From QHXW01 sp035297145 (GTDB lineage: Bacteria; Acidobacteriota; Terriglobia; Bryobacterales; Bryobacteraceae), in the NCBI GenBank assembly GCA_035297145.1, contig DATGZN010000049.1, positions 1 to 64,000 on the forward strand: DNA of 64,000 bases, given 5' to 3'. The translations under genes were made by a program, and so were the position numbers. The notes beneath the pieces are model-generated. The model was not told where the DNA came from and made no database searches. It was given only the letters and a program-made list of their open reading frames with translations. Below, one piece after another: positions 59,867-64,000 of this stretch. Each line of letters opens with the position of its first letter. The stretch's first letter is position 1.

Positions 59867-61120
59867 GTGCACACACGGCAGAAAATAACTGGAGGGTTTC
59901 TGAGACACCTGATTGCAACGTCGACAACAATTCGAATCATTCATACATCCTTATTCGTTTTTCTCTATTACTTGACGATCGGCCTTCTCCTCGCAGTTTT
60001 GCCTGGTTTCGTTCATCTCCATTTGGGTTTTTCTCCCTTTTGGGCCGGTGTCGCAATCAGTTCACAATATCTGGCAACCCTTGTCACTCGCTCCAAAGCG
60101 GGCCGAATGACCGACGTTTTAGGTCCGCGAACCACTGTTTTGATCGGTCAGGTGGTGGGTTTGCTTAGTGGGCTCTGTCTGGTTGCTGCAGCGTCGCTCC
60201 AATCCAAAACCGTGGCCTGTTTTGTCGCTATTCTGATAAGTCGCTTGATCCTTGGCTGTGGCGAAAGCTGCGTGGCTACAGGTTCGACTACGTGGGGTTT
60301 GGGACGGGTTGGCGCAGAATATGCCGCACAGGTGATCTCCTGGAGTGGAATCGCATCCTATGGTGCAATGGCAGCGGGGGCCCCTCTTGGTATTTGGTTT
60401 GAGAACAGGCATGGGCTGGAGTCAATTGGGGCGGCCGCCTCGGGAGTATCGGTGCTGAACTTGGCTCTCGCCCTCCCACTGGCCGGGGTTCCGATACTGC
60501 GCGGTGCTCGTTTGGCATTTTCGAAGGTACTCGGCAGACTGTTGCTTCACGGGCTAGGGCTGACTCTCGGGACGGTCGGATTTGCCACCATTGCATCTTT
60601 TACTGGGCTGTACTATGCCAGTCGGCACTGGACTGACCCGGCGCTCGCCCTGATATTGTTCGGCAGCTGCTTCATCATCACTCGCCTGTTGTTCGCAGGC
60701 GCCATCAATCGTTGGAACGGATTCCGAGTCGCCCTGGTGTCATTCATCGTGGAGTCTGCGGGATTGTTCGTTTTGTGGTCGGCCACCACTCACGATGTGG
60801 CTCTTGCGGGGGCGGCTCTCAGCGGATGTGGCTTCGCCCTGGTATTTCCAGCACTCGGAGTAGAAGCTCTCAAGATGGTCGCTGATCAGAACCACGGCGC
60901 TGCACTCGGGGTGTATACGGCATTTCTCGATTTGGCAATGGGTGTGACAGGCCCGATTGCAGGAGTTATTGTCGGGAAATTTGGTTATTCGGCGCTTTTC
61001 CTCTATGGGTCAGGAGCTGCGGGCTGCGCGTTTGTGCTTACTCTTCTTCTCTATCACGTAGTCCGTGAGCCGCTGTCGCGGAAGACACTCGAGCCGCTGG
61101 AAATAGGAGAAACAAGGTAG
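59867..61120 (+). CDS. MFS transporter
   Basis: 417 residues from GTG 59867, about 11-12 helices. Between helices 2 and 3 is the MFS motif TRSKAGRMTDVLGPRTTVL (G-R-x-x-D-x-x-G). Helix 5 region WSGIASYGAMAAGAPLG has the P-G-type motif. It resembles YfcJ/YhhS-like arabinose-efflux-type MFS carriers rather than OxlT. The start is uncertain: TTG 59795 adds 24 basic residues. Divergent from frc; may import or export oxalate, formate or a related acid, by context only. Confidence 0.82.
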   Translation: MHTRQKITGGFLRHLIATSTTIRIIHTSLFVFLYYLTIGLLLAVLPGFVHLHLGFSPFWAGVAISSQYLATLVTRSKAGRMTDVLGPRTTVLIGQVVGLLSGLCLVAAASLQSKTVACFVAILISRLILGCGESCVATGSTTWGLGRVGAEYAAQVISWSGIASYGAMAAGAPLGIWFENRHGLESIGAAASGVSVLNLALALPLAGVPILRGARLAFSKVLGRLLLHGLGLTLGTVGFATIASFTGLYYASRHWTDPALALILFGSCFIITRLLFAGAINRWNGFRVALVSFIVESAGLFVLWSATTHDVALAGAALSGCGFALVFPALGVEALKMVADQNHGAALGVYTAFLDLAMGVTGPIAGVIVGKFGYSALFLYGSGAAGCAFVLTLLLYHVVREPLSRKTLEPLEIGETR

Positions 61121-61352
61121 GTTTCGTTAGTGATCGCGTGGTCGTGCAACAAACCTGAGCGACAGCGGCCATATCTCGACGCACGTGTAGAAGAGCGGTC
61201 ACCACCGCGTTTCGTTCCCAGCAATAAAACGAAGGACCGCGCTTCGCATGAGCCGCAAGATTAGTTGCTAGCGCGTTCAATCGGGCCACTTCACTTCCTC
61301 ACGCGAATGGGAACCAGAGTTGCTAGGAATTGTAGAAAGGAAACAACCGAGG

Positions 61353-61715
61353 TCAACGTGCGGGCAACGAGCAACCCGGGGATGGGTCATTGTCACGGCC
61401 ACGCGCCGTTACCTGCCGCGTCCAGCCGCCGCTCAAAACGCGCTTGCGTGCCAGAGAGAACGAATACTTAAAGGGCTTCACGGTTCCGCTGTCGGTGGAC
61501 GGAGACCATTCCGAATCCGGATTCTCCGCCCCCAGAGGAAGGTTCTGCGGTCCGGGATTGGTCTCGTTCGGGGCATTGTGGTTAGCAAACAACGGTGTCT
61601 GCGCGTTCGCGTCCTCTCTCCCGTTTATTGCCAGCGCCGCAGCGGCGGAGCCTAATCCGAACACCGCCCGTCGACTAGCTTTCGTATCGCTTTTGTCTTT
61701 GTCAATGTCAGCCAT
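61353..61715 (-). pseudogene. Truncated oxalate decarboxylase (bicupin) remnant
   Basis: The first 90 of 120 codons match the N-terminus of bicupin oxalate decarboxylases: Tat-type SRRAVFGLGSAAAALA, then NHNAPNETNPGPQNLPLGAE, NPDSEWSPSTDSGTVKPFKY, SFSLARKRVLSGGWTRQVT. After RQVTARG the similarity ends in an unrelated tail, and both cupin domains (manganese site) are missing. GGGGA precedes ATG 61715. The enzyme would split oxalate to formate and CO2 without CoA. The stretch 61121-61352 upstream on the plus strand shows no gene. Confidence 0.75.
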
Positions 61716-61749
61716 GTGCGTCCCCTTGATTATTCAAAAACCGGAGTTT

Positions 61750-63165
61750 TCAAAAACCGTAAGTTATGTATGCAAACGGGTAGTTGTAGTCCTTGCCGCC
61801 AGTAGCCTCATTCAAGTACTGGCCTCTAAATAGATGAGCAAAACCGAAGCCATAGTCGACATGGCTGTTTTGCTTGTATTCGGCGATCAGGTCGAGTTCG
61901 ATGCCGAGGTGTTTGCTCGTAGCGCCAGGATGCGCGGCTATCGAAATGGCGCCGCTCGATGAATATGCGGCATCGTTTGTCGTGGCCAGCCAGAGATCGT
62001 TGAACATCTCCGTTAGCGTCCACTTATGAGCAAGTGTTTCGCTGACTCCGGCCCGAGCGTCCTCTATGTTCTTCCAGCCGAATTGATCGGCGAAGTCCAT
62101 TTTGTCGTGAGCAGAAGGATAGATTTGGTCATGCGTGCCCCAGGTATTACCGCTTGGGTTCCGGTTGCCCGACGCGTAGTTGTATTCGACAAAGGGCCTG
62201 GGCTGCGTCAGTGCATTCTTGAAGGTGTAGCCGACGTTCCAATGTCCGGCCCACGCGTCAATGGAAGACGGTCCGAGTGAGCCGGTCTGCTTGTTCATTT
62301 CGACGTCGTAATCGAAATTATCGAGTAACGTGCCGGCGATACGAGCACCAGAAGTGACCTCGTCAAGATGTCCATGCCCCTGGGTTTCAGGAAGCGGCAC
62401 ATTGCCGGGAGCCACTCGCCACAACACATAGGGTTCCACTATGGCATGAGGGATTAGACGGGCAAAACCACTATAGATCCCATAAATATTGTTGCCTGCA
62501 ATGTGATGGTCAATCTGGCCGTCAATGGCGTTAATCACCGAGGCTGCAAATATGCTGACTTTAATATTCGAAGGATGGAGGTCGAGCCTGACGGTGTCGA
62601 AGGTGCGACCCATGTTGAGCCAATCTGACGGTCCGATGACACGCTCGTCGCCGGAGCTGAACATTTGCCGGCCTACGACAGCGTCAATCCAGCCATCGTT
62701 CGAGTTGCCCAGCCGGGCGTACGCCTCCCGAATATCCCAAATGTTTTGGTAAGGAGACGCGGTTGCCACGTGGTGATTGAAAAAAACTCGCGAATCCTGC
62801 GTCACGCCTACTAACTCTAGCCATTTCGTGGGCCGAAGGTAGATGCCTAAGCGGAGCTGCGTCAAATCATACGCGTCGTTGACGGGCGCATAGCCGAGTC
62901 CGGTTTGGCCTTCCATGCGGTTCCGAAACTCCCCGCCGAATTGGATCCAATGCGGGAGCAATTTATTTAGACTGGTGATCGGGAACAGCCAACCGTCTGG
63001 ATTGGTTCCGAAAACGCGGAGGTCGGTAGGGGCTTGAGATGCGCCAGGAGTATCAGGCTGATATGGGTTGGGGGACAGATTAGTGGATTGAGGGAAGGCT
63101 TGGCTAGCTGCGACGCCGCCCAGAACCACGAGTCTCAATGCAAGAGTATTGAATATTCGAGGCAT
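61750..63165 (-). CDS. Alginate-export-type outer-membrane porin
   Basis: 471 residues. Signal peptide ALRLVVLGGVAASQAFPQ; mature protein is beta-strand rich with WIQFGGEFRNRMEGQTGLGY, DLTQLRLGIYLRPTKWLELV, GWIDAVVGRQMFSSGDERVI and a C-terminal aromatic (AYITYGF), the alginate_exp/OprD-like pattern. Such porins pass anionic substrates. Together with the oxalate genes it may let dicarboxylates across the outer membrane; that is inference. It lies 34 bp upstream of the truncated decarboxylase on the same strand. 63166-63366 is its promoter region with nothing recognisable. Confidence 0.85.
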   Translation of the reverse strand: MPRIFNTLALRLVVLGGVAASQAFPQSTNLSPNPYQPDTPGASQAPTDLRVFGTNPDGWLFPITSLNKLLPHWIQFGGEFRNRMEGQTGLGYAPVNDAYDLTQLRLGIYLRPTKWLELVGVTQDSRVFFNHHVATASPYQNIWDIREAYARLGNSNDGWIDAVVGRQMFSSGDERVIGPSDWLNMGRTFDTVRLDLHPSNIKVSIFAASVINAIDGQIDHHIAGNNIYGIYSGFARLIPHAIVEPYVLWRVAPGNVPLPETQGHGHLDEVTSGARIAGTLLDNFDYDVEMNKQTGSLGPSSIDAWAGHWNVGYTFKNALTQPRPFVEYNYASGNRNPSGNTWGTHDQIYPSAHDKMDFADQFGWKNIEDARAGVSETLAHKWTLTEMFNDLWLATTNDAAYSSSGAISIAAHPGATSKHLGIELDLIAEYKQNSHVDYGFGFAHLFRGQYLNEATGGKDYNYPFAYITYGF

Positions 63166-63366
63166 GATTTAACTCCGAGCCGCATCGGCGTGGGTGCCAG
63201 AAGGCTCAGTAGCACAAAAGCAATCACGGTTCCTTTTGACGCGAAACCCTGTGGGGCCGACAATCACAGCGGGATGAGGACAACTGCCCCCGAACATCTC
63301 AGTTTAGCCACTGTCATCCGCTCGACATCAGGTGTCGCTACAACACCCGACCTCCTTCCATAGCCA

Positions 63367-64000
63367 ATGGGGCGCATTCCGCAAAAGTGGGGCATTCCTA
63401 GCGAATGCGTCGACGAATGCTTTGGAATCAAACGTGCCCTTTTCATTACGTTGGCGGCTATGGGCGGCGTGTCCTATTTTCGCAGCGCTACGTTCTTTGC
63501 GGCAGTCACCGCGTTGGCGGAGCCTGCGCATTCGCCTCTAAGTCCGCCAAACATTTTCGTTCCCGTTTCGACGCCGGCCCAGTCTATCTTTGAGCTATCT
63601 CTTTTTGTGTTAACGATCACCGCGGCAATATTTATAGTGGTCTTCAACTTACTTGCCTACGCAGTAGTGAAGTTCAGGAGGAGGGGTATGAATGACGGGC
63701 GCGAGCCCGCACAGGTTTATGGAAGCACTCAGGTGGAACTCGCGTGGACGGTCATTCCGATTCTAATTGTCGTGGTCCTCTTTCTCGCAGCAGCCCGCGT
63801 AATCGCGAGCATCCAGAACGCCGCCCGCCCAAGCAATGCTCTTGAAGTCACCGTCATCGGCCACCAATTCTGGTTGGAGTATCGATATCCGTCGCTAAAA
63901 GTGGTGACCGCGAATGAACTGCACATCCCGGTAAGTGACCCGGCGCATCCGACCCCAACCTTCCTCACGCTTCTCTCCGCAGACACAGATCACAGCTTCT
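63367..64000 (+). CDS. ctaC: Cytochrome c oxidase subunit II, N-terminal part (runs off right edge)
   Basis: 211 codons to the window end. A leader with LFITLAAMGGVSYF and FFAAVTALA, then PAQSIFELSLFVLTITAAIF (TM1), STQVELAWTVIPILIVVVLF (TM2, the signature of subunit II), and the start of the periplasmic cupredoxin domain VIGHQFWLEYRYPSLKV with DTDHSF at the end. The CuA ligands lie beyond the edge. The start is uncertain; no ribosome site is seen before ATG 63367, and an internal ATG at MGGVSYF is possible. Confidence 0.85.
   Translation, partial: MGRIPQKWGIPSECVDECFGIKRALFITLAAMGGVSYFRSATFFAAVTALAEPAHSPLSPPNIFVPVSTPAQSIFELSLFVLTITAAIFIVVFNLLAYAVVKFRRRGMNDGREPAQVYGSTQVELAWTVIPILIVVVLFLAAARVIASIQNAARPSNALEVTVIGHQFWLEYRYPSLKVVTANELHIPVSDPAHPTPTFLTLLSADTDHSF

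Noticed and set aside
59635..60168. 177-codon frame overlapping the MFS carrier start
   Set aside because: Overlaps the MFS gene in another frame, with no membrane or enzyme motif.

Overview
The window looks like part of an Acidobacteriota chromosome, most likely of the Solibacter/Bryobacter type. This is an inference from several features: an ADOP-type ABC permease N-terminus at the left edge, secreted DUF1080 and cohesin/BACON-like proteins, the futalosine menaquinone enzyme MqnC, moderately high GC, and many short or absent Shine-Dalgarno leaders with a TANACT box only 6-8 nt before the start codon. I see no ribosomal RNA, CRISPR array, intact insertion sequence or plasmid gene. There are two tRNA genes, Leu-UAG and Lys-UUU.

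Layout. 1-3.7 kb: end of an ADOP permease, then a stress and metal operon (universal stress protein, OsmC-like protein, P1B-type ATPase). 3.7-8.7 kb: a secreted concanavalin-like protein, a PrmC-like methyltransferase and an M20 peptidase whose 5' regions are paralogous and share a 108-bp palindromic element, and an EamA exporter. 8.7-14.7 kb: HtrA/DegP protease, a Ser/Lys-rich peptidoglycan-binding protein, a divergent aldo/keto reductase and aldolase-like pair, a secreted protein and MqnC. 14.9-18.2 kb: a UDP-sulfoquinovose synthase (SQD1 type), an amidotransferase remnant, a GT21-like glycosyltransferase and a pair of half-size EamA proteins, which together may form a glycolipid module. 18.6-22.8 kb: secreted proteins. 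22.9-28.5 kb: a surface-glycan-like operon (membrane protein, two GT4 glycosyltransferases, Tat-type protein, PHP-like hydrolase). 28.5-32.2 kb: a clan-A glycosidase, tRNA-Leu, a fucose-isomerase-fold protein and tRNA-Lys.

From the tRNA-Lys gene to about 39.7 kb the DNA is rich in broken genes: a frameshifted DUF6602-like gene, GlcG-like gene, secreted-protein gene and TonB receptor tail, and a collapsed giant Ser/Thr-kinase/histidine-kinase. Intact genes in that stretch are a membrane protein, a glutathione-independent formaldehyde dehydrogenase and a DoxX protein.

39.7-53.0 kb holds two paralogous signalling cassettes of the same order: histidine kinase, FixJ-type regulator, receiver-only protein, sigma-54 activator without a receiver. 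They flank a tandem pair of solute-binding lipoproteins that have no permease or ATPase. The first kinase carries an ETR1-like ethylene-binding membrane domain with all seven key residues; the second carries a periplasmic helical sensor with HAMP. The second cassette also contains a DksA/TraR-type zinc-finger protein and a ClpB-D2-like AAA+ ATPase. This is my best candidate for an undescribed system.

53.4-64 kb is an oxalate catabolism region: DUF1275 membrane protein, acyl(oxalyl)-CoA synthetase, oxalyl-CoA decarboxylase, a PAS protein, formyl-CoA transferase, an MFS carrier, a truncated oxalate decarboxylase remnant and an alginate-export-type porin, followed by the start of cytochrome c oxidase subunit II running off the right edge.
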